Assembly: GCF_003390395.1 (NCBI RefSeq)
Contig: NZ_QUOV01000001.1
Span: 3,720,001-3,784,000 of the forward strand
Reading direction: 5' to 3'
Length of the DNA stretch: 64,000 nucleotides
DNA from: Thalassotalea euphylliae
Lineage (GTDB): Bacteria; Pseudomonadota; Gammaproteobacteria; Enterobacterales; Alteromonadaceae
Part shown: piece after piece, positions 19,307 through 28,126 of the stretch
Layout of the letters: each line of letters opens with the position of its first letter
Position numbering within the stretch: position 1 is the stretch's first letter
The notes under the pieces: generated by a model
The model's input: the letters and a program-made list of their open reading frames with translations, nothing else
Database searches by the model: none
Told to the model about the DNA's origin: nothing
Program-made: the position numbers and the translations under genes

Positions 19307-19846
19307 TTAGCCAATTAATACTTTAAATGCGATTGCGATTAACACTAAACCACCAAAGAGTTCTGCTTTAGATTCTAACCATACACCACTTTTTTCGCCG
19401 ATATTCACTCCAATCCAGCTAAAAGCAAACGTCGTGATACCTATTATTAGGCAGGCTAAGAGTATATCTACCTCAAGCAAAGTGATTGCATAACCTGCGG
19501 CCATAGCATCAATACTGGTAGCTATAGCGAGAACAAGTAGCACCCGATGAGTAACTTTCGCAATATCTTCTTCAATTCCTTCGGATAGGGACTCATAAAT
19601 CATTTAGCCACCGATAAATAATAGCAAAATAAAAGCTATCCAAGGTGCATAATCTTCAATCCAAGATGATAATCCTTTACCGCTGAAATAGCCTAAAATA
19701 GGCATGAAGCCTTGGAAAAAACCAAAGTAAGCAGCGGCTTTTAAAAAAAGCTTTTCAGCATTTACTACTTTTTTAGAACCTAAACCTATGGATACTGCAA
19801 ACGCGTCCATACTGAGTGCTATAGCTAACACAAATACTTCAAACAA
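19307..19846 (-). pseudogene. mntP: Manganese efflux pump MntP, interrupted by an in-frame stop
   Basis: Two frames in the same phase, 80 and 98 codons, are separated by a single TAA (19604-19606). Together they make a normal-length Mnt[15 protein letters not shown] and the mirrored [13 protein letters not shown], each with the conserved Asp of the six-helix fold. The stop falls after FIGG, where family members usually have Lys before MIYE, so one AAA-to-TAA change explains it. It starts 51 bp after qatD on the same strand. It is either a nonsense pseudogene or depends on readthrough. Confidence 0.85.
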
Positions 19847-19897
19847 ACCGATTAAACCTGAATAAAATTGTTATAAGATTACGTGACGTATAATGAG

Positions 19898-20629
19898 TTA
19901 CTTGACTGATGTTAAACACCTAAGATTTACTGACAATTTTTCAATTATCGAAGCCTTATTTTTACACCAAATTTCAGCCAGATATTCAGTAACAGTGCCA
20001 ACACTTGAAGGAAACAGAATATTCCCCGCCACTTTGGCGAAAGGTCCATCAGTTTCGAGTAGAACTCTATCCTGAGGTATCCACGATATTACTTTTTTAG
20101 CTCTGGCTGAAGTTAGCATGGCTGGCCCAATAGAAAAGAAACAGCCTAGCTCGACGGCTTCTATAACTTGCTTCTTAGTACCTAAAAACCAATGAAGAAT
20201 AGAAGTACCAGCATTGGGATGTAACTTAAGTTGTTCAAGCACTTCACCAACCGCGTTAAGGCTATGGATGGTTAGTATTTTGTCATCAAAGCCTTCACAT
20301 TTTTTTAGAATATGCGTGAAAACCTCTAATTGATCATCAAAGTAATCAGCGTAACCTTTCGAGCCATCGAGTCCAATTTCTCCAATATATCTAGTTCTAT
20401 CAACTAGCTTATCGAATAGTGCTAATTCATTTTTTCTTAGATGAGCAAGTTGAGGGTGCAGCCCCAAAGCCGTTTTACAGTGTTTTATACCACTTGTTAA
20501 CTGGACAGTACCTTCAAATGCTGAAGGCACCGTAGTTACTGATAGCACGTAATAATTACTGCTTTTTATGTCGTTCAATACCTCTTGATGATCTGGATAT
20601 AAATCAACATGGCAATGAAGATCCATCAT
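19898..20629 (-). CDS. qatD: QatD, TatD-family DNase of the Qat defence system
   Basis: This 243-aa TatD-type metal-dependent hydrolase has the HCH metal motif (MDLHCHVDLYP), GEIGLDGS with its bridging Glu, LTIHSLNA, SILHWFLG and LLETDGPF, giving all metal ligands. It overlaps the qatC stop as ATGATGG. It is the last member of the QatABCD operon. TatD alone is common, but this order with a KAP ATPase, QatB and a QueC-like gene is diagnostic of Qat anti-phage defence. Confidence 0.9.
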   Translation of the reverse strand: MMDLHCHVDLYPDHQEVLNDIKSSNYYVLSVTTVPSAFEGTVQLTSGIKHCKTALGLHPQLAHLRKNELALFDKLVDRTRYIGEIGLDGSKGYADYFDDQLEVFTHILKKCEGFDDKILTIHSLNAVGEVLEQLKLHPNAGTSILHWFLGTKKQVIEAVELGCFFSIGPAMLTSARAKKVISWIPQDRVLLETDGPFAKVAGNILFPSSVGTVTEYLAEIWCKNKASIIEKLSVNLRCLTSVK

Positions 20630-21960
20630 GACGATTTGTCCGCTTGGAGAAATAATTCAACCTCTGCTAATCCTCGCTTAATAGTTGATTCTAATTTTTC
20701 TCTTATATGTTTAGCTTGCGGTATCGGCCCCGACATTCGTAACCAAGAACGATAATTATCAGTCTGTTTCAATCTAATAATGGCCGTTTGAACCGCTTGC
20801 AGATCATCACGAGTATCTTTTTCTTTGATAAGCCCTTTCAACCGCTTTGTTTTGTATGGCGCATCTTGTGTAAAACCAGCATGAAAAACTGACGCTCTTC
20901 GAATAAGGCAAGGCACACAATGCCCACACTGTTTATGCTCTCTGTGCCAATGACTACATGAAACACTCAGGGGAACGGCTTTTCTAATTGCGTCTTGATC
21001 AACACATTCCGCTAACATTTCACCTTTAGTTTTGAATTGATAAGGGTTAACAAATTTGACGTGGAACCCGGTATCTTTTAGCAAAGATTCAAATCTGCTT
21101 AGAAAATTCGGGTGTGTAGTTCTGGTACTATGGCTACCAATCCGTCTTCTGGTAAGCGGTGGATTTATAGAAATATAGCCATTCTCTGGGACGACAATAG
21201 TTTCAATACTGCTATCGCAATTAGCATTTCTTAAGGCTGATATACCAAGTACCGCCATAGCTAGGAAGTTGAAGCTTCTTCCCCTCATGCTTATGTCAGT
21301 TTTACCTTCTAAATGCTTAATAATATGAGGAGACATTGAATAGGACAATTCGCCGAATGGCGGGGATAATAATTGCTTAATATCTTCCTGTTTAGCGCCA
21401 TCACCACGATAAGCGTGACTAACCAAAAGCGGTTTTAAGTCTGACTTTCCGTTTAAAATATCAATTGCACCAACTGCGCTATCAAGACCTCCAGAAAAAA
21501 GGCAGACTGAGTTGAGTCCTATTAGTGATTTTGCCTTTGCTTTTGCTTGCTCACTTTTTTTAGGAGCAGGCATCGGCATAGTTGTTTTTTCAAACGTAAA
21601 TTGCCATTTATCGCCTGTAAGAAAGTTAAGCAATGAGCTAAGTTCAGGTTCAACAGTATTCCACATATCCTCATCTGTAACAGGAACATGCAAATGCATT
21701 TTTCTAGCCCATGCATTTTCTGCATTATCCCTCAATTCAAATGTATCAGCGGCGGTAACGGCGGTTGCAATTGTTATCAGATCTATTGCATCAGCATCTA
21801 CATTCAATCCTAAATCACGAACTGTTTGTAGTAATTGTTTTGACACTAAGCTGTGTTTAGTGATGTCATTTTGATGCGTATGGAACATCTGGACAGGATG
21901 ACAATCATCAGAAAAATCAGGCAAGTTAGCTGGGTCATGGTTAAAATAAAAATTAGTCAT
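20626..21960 (-). CDS. qatC: QatC, QueC-like PP-loop protein of the Qat system
   Basis: This protein of about 444 aa has the PP-loop SGGLDSAVGA near residue 157 and a QueC-type zinc site, CSHWHREHKQCGHCVPC, near residues 332-350. QueC makes the 7-cyano-7-deazaguanine used for queuosine and DNA deazapurines. The ATG at 21960 sits in the qatB stop and follows GGGAGA, so it is preferred to the frame start at 21981. The N-terminal 140 residues are specific to QatC. Confidence 0.9.
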   Translation of the reverse strand: MTNFYFNHDPANLPDFSDDCHPVQMFHTHQNDITKHSLVSKQLLQTVRDLGLNVDADAIDLITIATAVTAADTFELRDNAENAWARKMHLHVPVTDEDMWNTVEPELSSLLNFLTGDKWQFTFEKTTMPMPAPKKSEQAKAKAKSLIGLNSVCLFSGGLDSAVGAIDILNGKSDLKPLLVSHAYRGDGAKQEDIKQLLSPPFGELSYSMSPHIIKHLEGKTDISMRGRSFNFLAMAVLGISALRNANCDSSIETIVVPENGYISINPPLTRRRIGSHSTRTTHPNFLSRFESLLKDTGFHVKFVNPYQFKTKGEMLAECVDQDAIRKAVPLSVSCSHWHREHKQCGHCVPCLIRRASVFHAGFTQDAPYKTKRLKGLIKEKDTRDDLQAVQTAIIRLKQTDNYRSWLRMSGPIPQAKHIREKLESTIKRGLAEVELFLQADKSS

Positions 21961-22840
21961 CAAAGCTCTCCCATTCATCAACCGTCATGGCAATAGCATC
22001 TGCTTGAATTTTAGTAATATTTTCTTTGCTAATAGTACTGGGGTTGCCATTAGTTACTTTGTCTAACTGCTCTTGTGTGATCACTTTTATTAATTCCCTT
22101 AATTCAACTTCCATTTGATGATGCTTGCTTGCAGGCTCAACATGGAACCAAGCTCTGCCCATGCCTTCAACCACATCCTGAAAAATAAGATCTGTTAAAT
22201 AACAGCCTATGGCTTCTTGAATAACTTCGTCAGTAAAACTGTTTGGGTCAAATTCTTCAGTATCGGGTAATGCTTCTTCTAACGCATAGTCTAATGCAAC
22301 TCTAACAGCATCCGAATCGGCATTATCAGGTGCTAAATGACTAGCAATTTTGTCAATTGCTTGGTCAGTCGATAACCCCGTTAAATCACCTAAGGATAAG
22401 CTTTGATTATTAATCGTTACGGTGTCGCCACGCATGACACCAAGCAATCCAGAACCAGCAGTTATGCCACTTGCTAGTCTCCGACTGGTGCTTTTACCTC
22501 CGCCAGAGCCTTTTCTAGAATAACTTTTTAATGAACGCCTAAGATCTGAGGTTGAGCCACCTGTTTGAGCATATTTACCAAATGCTCTTCTGGCACTGGC
22601 AAACCTATTTGGAGGCGGCGTTGCTGTAGGTGAACCACCGATTTCTTGTTGAACCTTGTCATTGTCTATATCGTTACTATTGTCATTTTGATCATCTGCT
22701 TGATTATTGTCAGAGCCAGTTTGATCATCCCCATCAGTACCTGATGCAGGTTCTATTGTGACGGTATCTCCTTGCTCTGCCCAAGATGGAATGAGTGGAC
22801 TTTTGTTATTTGGTCCTGTTGACGAAGCGGACGTACCCAT
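21953..22840 (-). CDS. qatB: QatB, defence protein of unknown biochemistry
   Basis: This 295-aa protein has a low-complexity N-terminus rich in Asp, Asn, Ser and Gly (residues 1-110) and a more conserved helical C-terminal domain that includes YALEEALPDTEEF and MGRAWFHVEP. The family is known essentially only from Qat operons and its activity is not established. The start lies 1 bp after qatA and the end overlaps qatC, so the four genes are translationally coupled. Confidence 0.87.
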   Translation of the reverse strand: MGTSASSTGPNNKSPLIPSWAEQGDTVTIEPASGTDGDDQTGSDNNQADDQNDNSNDIDNDKVQQEIGGSPTATPPPNRFASARRAFGKYAQTGGSTSDLRRSLKSYSRKGSGGGKSTSRRLASGITAGSGLLGVMRGDTVTINNQSLSLGDLTGLSTDQAIDKIASHLAPDNADSDAVRVALDYALEEALPDTEEFDPNSFTDEVIQEAIGCYLTDLIFQDVVEGMGRAWFHVEPASKHHQMEVELRELIKVITQEQLDKVTNGNPSTISKENITKIQADAIAMTVDEWESFDD

Positions 22841-22841
22841 A

Positions 22842-24602
22842 TTACTTAGTTCCCTCTAGTTCTTTTAAAATTGGATTAAGCCATCTTTGGCGAGGCAAGC
22901 TTTTTAAAAATGTAAGAAGACTTAAGCAACATTTATCATCCTGCTTGGCAAGTAGAACGGCTCCATAGATGCCTGTTGGTCTTTCAGTCCAATCACCAAT
23001 CAACTTAAAGTTTTCAATCAAACCATCCATGACTGACATGTATTCTTCCTTCGGAGTTGTGGTAATCGCAGTAGAGTTAACGCCACTAACCCTTACCTTT
23101 TGCTTCATTAATTCTTCTACGAGTTTTTGAGCAGCTCCCGACATTACCGCATTAACAGCGCCCATTGGAATGCTTTCTCGACTCAGGTACGCCGCCGGAG
23201 TCAAATCCATCTCAGTAAACATTGGAGGTAATTTTGACCATTTATCAATAAAAGCTAGGTCGAGTTTCCACTCTTCAGGTAACTTAATTTCGTCAAATTC
23301 GACTTCTGAATTTTCGAGATCTGCTAATACTTTTGGATATCCGTTTTCCTTATCAATTAATTCATAAAGCTTGTTGGTAGCCTGAGTACCTAAGCACCTC
23401 TCAAAAATCACCAGCTTAGTGATGGTTTTTTCATCTAGCTGCATTCCTCGACGGTGAGCGGTTTTCTTTCTCATCTTAACTTGATTAAGTAATCGCTTAA
23501 CAATGCGAGGGTTGCCGTTAATGTTTGTGGATTCGGCTAATAGTGGAGCTAACTGTTCAGCAACTACAAATTTACTTCTGAGTTCTGAATGCTTTTCGAT
23601 AGCGTGATCTTGAAGTAGCTCATCAACGGTAATTTGTGGCTGTTTCCACGACAGCCTTAATGACTCTTCAAGGGCACACCTTATCGCTTCTAACTGAGCA
23701 TCGGTAACGCCGTGATCTTGGGCGGTGAGCATCATTAAATATGCCCTTATTTCAAGAACTCCGGGTCTTGGCACATGCACAGGAATTTGAATAAGCTTGT
23801 CTAAATAATCAGTTTGATGTCGTTGAGATGCACCTTTGTGATATTCAGGTACTGCCAAGCGGATCATGTCTTCATCGGCGGCAATAACAAATGCGGTATT
23901 TGGTAAAAACAGAAATAATCTGATCGCCTCAAGTGTTGAAATGGCATTAAATGGAGAACAGCGATCTAAATTATCGACATAGACAATAAGTGGTTTATCA
24001 AACTCCTTTAGCAGATCTGAATATGCCTTTCGGAATTCTTTAATTTCTTTAGGGGGGGAGAACGATTTCTTATCTTTGATTAGACCTTTGTTTTTCTTAG
24101 CAACATCTTTAGCACCGTCCACAGCATCCTTTACATCAGCAACATCCAGTTCACCATCATCACCTCCACTGAATAATCCCATAAACTTCTGTATACCACC
24201 CATAGTTGGTATACCCGCTAATGCTGCACCACCATCCATTAATAGCCCCATTAGTCTGATCTTATCTATTCGTCCAGCAAACTCTTTTGCTTTTGCACTT
24301 AGGTTTTTATCGTCTGCTGCTTTTTTAACTAAAGTCGATGCGATTGTTTCTAATAGCGCAGCTTTCGCATCATCGTATCCTTGGAAAGTCCATGCATCAA
24401 AATGCACTTGGATATATTCTTGTTCATCAGTTTCCAAAGATGCTTTGGTAAGTTCAAGAATGGTAGATTTTCCTGCGCCCCAATCCCCAAAGACACCAAT
24501 GCTAATAGGCATTAATTCCTTTTCAGTTATAAGATCTTTAATCGACTCAGCCGTTTCATTAAAATTTAAGAAATCAATTTTTGATTCTTTATCAGACCAC
24601 AT
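22842..24602 (-). CDS. qatA: QatA, KAP-family P-loop ATPase of the Qat system
   Basis: This 586-aa protein has Walker A GDWGAGKST at about residues 39-47 and Walker B LIVYVDNLDRC at about 200. A KAP-type pattern (RLFLFLPNTAFVIAADEDMI, then PRIVKRLLNQ) completes the ATPase. A short hydrophobic insert near 115-135 could touch the membrane. The ATG follows GGAGATGTT and lies only 18 bp after the resolvase stop, so qatABCD may be read together with the resolvase gene. KAP ATPases are the first component of Qat. Confidence 0.9.
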   Translation of the reverse strand: MWSDKESKIDFLNFNETAESIKDLITEKELMPISIGVFGDWGAGKSTILELTKASLETDEQEYIQVHFDAWTFQGYDDAKAALLETIASTLVKKAADDKNLSAKAKEFAGRIDKIRLMGLLMDGGAALAGIPTMGGIQKFMGLFSGGDDGELDVADVKDAVDGAKDVAKKNKGLIKDKKSFSPPKEIKEFRKAYSDLLKEFDKPLIVYVDNLDRCSPFNAISTLEAIRLFLFLPNTAFVIAADEDMIRLAVPEYHKGASQRHQTDYLDKLIQIPVHVPRPGVLEIRAYLMMLTAQDHGVTDAQLEAIRCALEESLRLSWKQPQITVDELLQDHAIEKHSELRSKFVVAEQLAPLLAESTNINGNPRIVKRLLNQVKMRKKTAHRRGMQLDEKTITKLVIFERCLGTQATNKLYELIDKENGYPKVLADLENSEVEFDEIKLPEEWKLDLAFIDKWSKLPPMFTEMDLTPAAYLSRESIPMGAVNAVMSGAAQKLVEELMKQKVRVSGVNSTAITTTPKEEYMSVMDGLIENFKLIGDWTERPTGIYGAVLLAKQDDKCCLSLLTFLKSLPRQRWLNPILKELEGTK

Positions 24603-24620
24603 AACATCTCCTTTTATTTA

Positions 24621-25190
24621 TTATTTCTTTTGTTCCATTCTTTCTAAAGTACGGTGAACCGTAGGTCGGCTAACAGAATATTTTTTTGCTAATGCTGAGA
24701 TTGACTCACCATTTAATTTATCTTTATATAATTCTTTCGCTTGCTTGTCTGACAGTGCAGGCAATCTGCCCATATGCTTGCCTTTAGCTTTCGCTTCTTC
24801 ACGACCTTCTGCCGTTCTAGCTTTTATAAGATCCCGCTCAAGTTGAGCGAATACCCCACATAGGTTGATCATGGCGGTAGCAAACGGGTTATCATTTTTA
24901 GTATTAAGAGAACCGTCGATAATATTTAGACAAGCACCTTTCTTATGGATGCTTTCAATTGCCTCAAGAATAGATTTTAACGACCGTCCCAAACGGTCGA
25001 GGCGAGTAACAATAACTTCATCACCTTCCCTGATAAAATCGATGAGTTCCTTTAGCTTTTCTTCATTTCTAACTGAAGCACCAGACTGTTTCCCTTGGAA
25101 TATTTTTTCACAGCCGTAAGCGTCCAACTTGGACAGTTGAACATTCAAATCTTGTTCTTTAGTTGAGACTCTTGCAAAACCAACTTTCAT
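24621..25190 (-). CDS. Serine resolvase/invertase (Tn3 resolvase-like)
   Basis: This 189-aa protein has the catalytic Ser in FARVSTKEQD at the N-terminus, the TRLDRLGRSLKS and FAQLERDLIKARTAEG regions, and a C-terminal HTH (SISALAKKYSVSRPTVHR). The Met at 25190 matches the family start; the frame extends upstream to 25283 but that part encodes no resolvase sequence and overlaps the binding sites. It sits directly after a three-part res-like site and directly before qatA. No Tn3 transposase gene is present. Confidence 0.9.
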   Translation of the reverse strand: MKVGFARVSTKEQDLNVQLSKLDAYGCEKIFQGKQSGASVRNEEKLKELIDFIREGDEVIVTRLDRLGRSLKSILEAIESIHKKGACLNIIDGSLNTKNDNPFATAMINLCGVFAQLERDLIKARTAEGREEAKAKGKHMGRLPALSDKQAKELYKDKLNGESISALAKKYSVSRPTVHRTLERMEQKK

Positions 25191-25191
25191 A

Positions 25192-25293
25192 TGTACGAAA
25201 CCTGTACCTTTCGTACACCTTACCAAACAAGTGAACGAAAGTCGACCAAATGAAATTCGTACATGAACGAAACTTAATACCAAAATTCGTTCA
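25192..25293. promoter_or_regulatory. res-like recombination site: three inverted pairs of TGWACGAAW
   Basis: Six copies of a 9-bp half-site lie in strictly alternating orientation: 25192-25200, 25209-25217, 25232-25240, 25255-25263, 25264-25272 and 25285-25293. They form three dyads of 26, 32 and 30 bp, starting next to the resolvase ATG. Tn3-family res sites have sub-site III (about 25 bp), II (about 34 bp) and I (about 28 bp) in that order from the gene. The fit to this pattern is strong. It must also hold the promoter of resolvase and possibly qatABCD. Confidence 0.85.
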
Positions 25294-25319
25294 CATAAAA
25301 AGTGAAATAAATGACAATT

Positions 25320-25709
25320 CTAACTATCAAGTGACTTAATTATTCCGCACGCTTCAACGGTGTTTTCAGTTGTACACGAACTTGCCATTTGTTGAAGCTC
25401 AGCTTTTAGTGCTTTGAGTTCTCTCATTCGATTGTTAACTAAGGCCAATTGTTGAGCAATGAGCTTATTAACACTTGCACAGCTTTCTTCTGGCTTATTT
25501 TTCAGTTCTATAAGGCGTTTAACATCTGTTAGAGGGATATCCAAACTTCGGCAATGCTTTATAAACTCTAACTCTTTTAAAGCCCGTTCACCGTATAACC
25601 TGTAATTCCCTTCAGTACGTTCAGGAGTTGAAAGCAACCCTTCTTTCTCGTAATACCGAATTGTTTGTATCGAACACCCTGTCGTTTTTGAAAGTTCACC
25701 TATTTTCAT
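25320..25709 (-). CDS. cadR: Cd(II)/Pb(II)-responsive MerR-family regulator
   Basis: This 129-aa protein has the MerR N-terminal HTH (MKIGELSKTTGCSIQTIRYYEKEGL) and a dimer helix. Its cysteines suit the CadR/PbrR group: C in PEESCAS (about 77) and the pair in SSCTTENTVEACGI (about 112-121). It is divergent from a cation-transporter operon, with a MerR-type promoter between them. It probably activates that operon in response to Cd, Pb or Zn. Confidence 0.9.
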   Translation of the reverse strand: MKIGELSKTTGCSIQTIRYYEKEGLLSTPERTEGNYRLYGERALKELEFIKHCRSLDIPLTDVKRLIELKNKPEESCASVNKLIAQQLALVNNRMRELKALKAELQQMASSCTTENTVEACGIIKSLDS

Positions 25710-25728
25710 AAAACTTTAGTCCTAAAGC

Positions 25729-25759
25729 TTGACTCTATAGTCACTATAGACTTTATAGT
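25729..25759 (+). promoter_or_regulatory. CadR-type operator-promoter
   Basis: TTGACT (25729-25734) and TATAGT (25754-25759) are spaced by 19 bp. Inside the spacer is the perfect dyad CTATAGT-C-ACTATAG (25735-25749). This is the layout of MerR-family activated promoters and the sequence resembles known cadA/pbrA operators. It drives the 25792-28489 genes and possibly czcCBA. Confidence 0.85.
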
Positions 25760-25791
25760 TGAATTATTAAACAAATAACTAAGGCCGTGTA

Positions 25792-26448
25792 ATGAGTGGT
25801 TGTGGTTGCGAAGTCGAACTAAAAGATGCGAAACAAAAATATGTGCTGTATTGGTTGCTCGGTATTAATGCGGTTATGTTCTGCGTTGAGATTACTGTGG
25901 GCCTATATGCAAATTCAACGGCTTTGATAGCAGATTCAATGGATATGCTGGCTGATGCAATTGTCTATGGTATTGCTCTGTATGCAGTAAGTCGATCTTT
26001 AAAGCATAAAGCCAATGCAGCCCTTATCAGCGGTTACTTTCAGCTTACACTTGGACTACTGATAATCTTTGACATAGTAAGAAGAATAATCGGAGCAGGT
26101 GAGCCTCACTCTTGGTTCATGATCGGCTTTGGTTTTATTGCATTAGTAGCAAACGTTATTTGTTTAGTTTTAATCAGAAAGCATAACAATGGTGAAGTGC
26201 ATATGCGTGCAAGCTGGATATTTTCAGCCAACGATGTGATCGCAAACATGGGCGTAATTGCTGCTGGTGTTTTGGTGATGCTAATTGATTCACGCTGGCC
26301 TGACATTGTGATAGGTAGTGTGATTGCAACCCTAATTTTAAGAGGGGCTTACCTGATTATTACTGATGCGAAGAAAGAGCTGAGCAACGCAGAGTTAACA
26401 AGCGAAAACAATAGCTGTAGTGGAAGTAAATCAAAATCATGTTCTTAA
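25792..26448 (+). CDS. CDF-like cation transporter (cadR-linked type)
   Basis: This 218-aa membrane protein opens with a Cys motif MSGCGCE, then four to six hydrophobic segments with ALIADSMDMLADAIVYG, the CDF-family metal-binding helix. A second metal-binding-like segment is FSANDVIANMG. The C-terminus ends in a Ser/Cys-rich tail. It lacks the usual cytoplasmic CDF domain. It lies directly downstream of the CadR promoter and should export divalent Cd, Zn or Pb. Confidence 0.82.
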   Translation: MSGCGCEVELKDAKQKYVLYWLLGINAVMFCVEITVGLYANSTALIADSMDMLADAIVYGIALYAVSRSLKHKANAALISGYFQLTLGLLIIFDIVRRIIGAGEPHSWFMIGFGFIALVANVICLVLIRKHNNGEVHMRASWIFSANDVIANMGVIAAGVLVMLIDSRWPDIVIGSVIATLILRGAYLIITDAKKELSNAELTSENNSCSGSKSKSCS

Positions 26449-26460
26449 AGGAGATTAATA

Positions 26461-27189
26461 ATGAGTGCTAATTATTTAGAGAAAACACAAATAATAGATT
26501 TTGATGATCACTGCATCCAATCGGTAATAGCGGAGCGAAATTGGCAAGCTTTGGATGAGTACAACAAGATTGGAGCTGCTTACACCTTTGTTAAAGATGA
26601 AATTCAGTTCGGTTACAACCGCAGCGATGATATAGCAGCAAGTGAAGTTTTAGCTGATGGCTATGGACAGTGCAATACAAAGGGAAACTTGTTAATGGCT
26701 CTATTACGGGCGCTTGGTATTCAGTGCCGATTTCATGGCTTCACGATTGACCAACAGCTTCAGAAAGGCGCTATTCCCTCTTATGTATTTTGGCTTGCCC
26801 CTAAATACATTATCCATAGCTGGGTTGAAGTTTTCTTTAATGGTGAGTGGATCAATTTAGAAGGCTTTATTCTCGACGAAGCTTATCTAAGTTCAATTCA
26901 ATCCAAATTCAGTCAAGCTAAAGATAGTTTTTGTGGTTATGGCATCGCTACTACCTGCATAAGTAACCCAGAGACTAACTGGGCAGGGAAAGATACTTAT
27001 ATCCAAAAAGAAGGCATACATGACGACTTTGGCCTATATGATTCACCCGATGCATTCTATGCTGAGCAGGGAACCAATCTAACGGGTATAAAACGTTGGG
27101 CGTACCAAATCTTTATCCGCCATATCATTAATTGGAATGTACAAAGGCTTAGAGGAAAAAATGTAAACGCTGAGGCTCAACATGCATAG
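26461..27189 (+). CDS. Transglutaminase-like (papain-fold) protein in the metal operon
   Basis: This 242-aa protein has a transglutaminase core: catalytic Cys in YGQCNTKGNLLMALLRALGI and His in IIHSWVEVFFNGEW. The third-residue Asp is not obvious. No signal peptide is seen. It is placed between two CDF-type transporters and overlaps the second by 8 bp. The family recurs beside cadR and CDF genes, but its role is not established; cleavage of a metal-bound thiol or peptide would be a guess. Confidence 0.72.
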   Translation: MSANYLEKTQIIDFDDHCIQSVIAERNWQALDEYNKIGAAYTFVKDEIQFGYNRSDDIAASEVLADGYGQCNTKGNLLMALLRALGIQCRFHGFTIDQQLQKGAIPSYVFWLAPKYIIHSWVEVFFNGEWINLEGFILDEAYLSSIQSKFSQAKDSFCGYGIATTCISNPETNWAGKDTYIQKEGIHDDFGLYDSPDAFYAEQGTNLTGIKRWAYQIFIRHIINWNVQRLRGKNVNAEAQHA

Positions 27190-28081
27190 CCACTCTCACG
27201 GTCATAATCACTCTCACAATGATGAGGACGCTTCGAGGCGTATTGGCTGGGCTTTTTTTCTCAACCTCACGTTTACCATCATCGAATTTATCGGAGGTTG
27301 GTTAACCAATAGTACGGCAATCATGGCAGATGCAATCCATGATTTAGGAGATAGCATTTCCATAGGCACCGCATGGGGATTAAATAAGCTTAGTAACAAA
27401 CCTGCCTCTAGCCAGTTTTCATATGGTTACAAACGCTTTTCTTTACTTGGCGCATTGATTAACGGCTTGGTATTAACTGTTGGTTCTATTTTTATACTAA
27501 TTGAAGCTATACCAAGATTGGCTAACCCCGAAATGCCTCAAGTCGAAGGAATGCTCTTATTAGCTATTTTTGGCATGGTTGTTAACGGTTACGCTGCCTA
27601 TAAGCTAAGTCATGGAAAGACCCTAAATGAACGAGTTTTAAACTGGCACTTACTTGAAGACGTTTTAGGCTGGATAGCTATTTTTATCGTATCAATTGTA
27701 TTGATGTTTGTTGAGTGGCCTATACTCGACCCTATTTTATCGATTTGTTTTACTCTTTTTATTTTATTTAACGTTGTAAGAACATTAAAATCGACACTTA
27801 TGCTGTTCTTGCAAGCGACACCAGATATTGAGCTTATTAAAAGTATTAAATCGAAAATAGTGTCTAAAGCCATTGTGGGTGAAGTACATCACTTGCACAT
27901 CTGGTCACTTGATGGTGAAAACAACGTTTTGACCGCTCATATTGTTTTAAACACTGAAATATCTAACGAAGAACTGAAATCGTACAAACTAGAGTTACAG
28001 CATGAGCTTAAAGAGTTTGATTTTGCTCATACAACAATTGAGATTGAGTTTATGAACGAGCCATGTCGTGACGCAAGCTAA
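27182..28081 (+). CDS. czcD: CDF-family zinc/cadmium/cobalt exporter
   Basis: This 299-aa protein has a His-rich N-terminus (HSHSHGHNHSHN), six membrane helices, ADAIHDLGDS and HLLEDVLGW as the paired metal-binding helices II and V, and a cytoplasmic ferredoxin-like tail (HHLHIWSLDG). This is a full CzcD/ZitB-type antiporter that exports Zn(II), Cd(II) or Co(II) to the periplasm, from where CzcCBA removes it. The start overlaps the preceding stop. Confidence 0.9.
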   Translation: MHSHSHGHNHSHNDEDASRRIGWAFFLNLTFTIIEFIGGWLTNSTAIMADAIHDLGDSISIGTAWGLNKLSNKPASSQFSYGYKRFSLLGALINGLVLTVGSIFILIEAIPRLANPEMPQVEGMLLLAIFGMVVNGYAAYKLSHGKTLNERVLNWHLLEDVLGWIAIFIVSIVLMFVEWPILDPILSICFTLFILFNVVRTLKSTLMLFLQATPDIELIKSIKSKIVSKAIVGEVHHLHIWSLDGENNVLTAHIVLNTEISNEELKSYKLELQHELKEFDFAHTTIEIEFMNEPCRDAS

Positions 28082-28126
28082 TCGATAGTGTTAACATTGA
28101 CATAACTAAGAGATAGTTGAAACGAA

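Noticed and set aside
19847..19897. Manganese (yybP-ykoY) riboswitch before mntP
   Set aside because: Only 51 bases separate qatD and mntP, too short, and the conserved loop sequences are absent.
24621..25293. Complete Tn3-family transposon around the resolvase
   Set aside because: A resolvase and res-like site are present, but there is no Tn3 transposase and no 38-bp terminal repeats were recognised.
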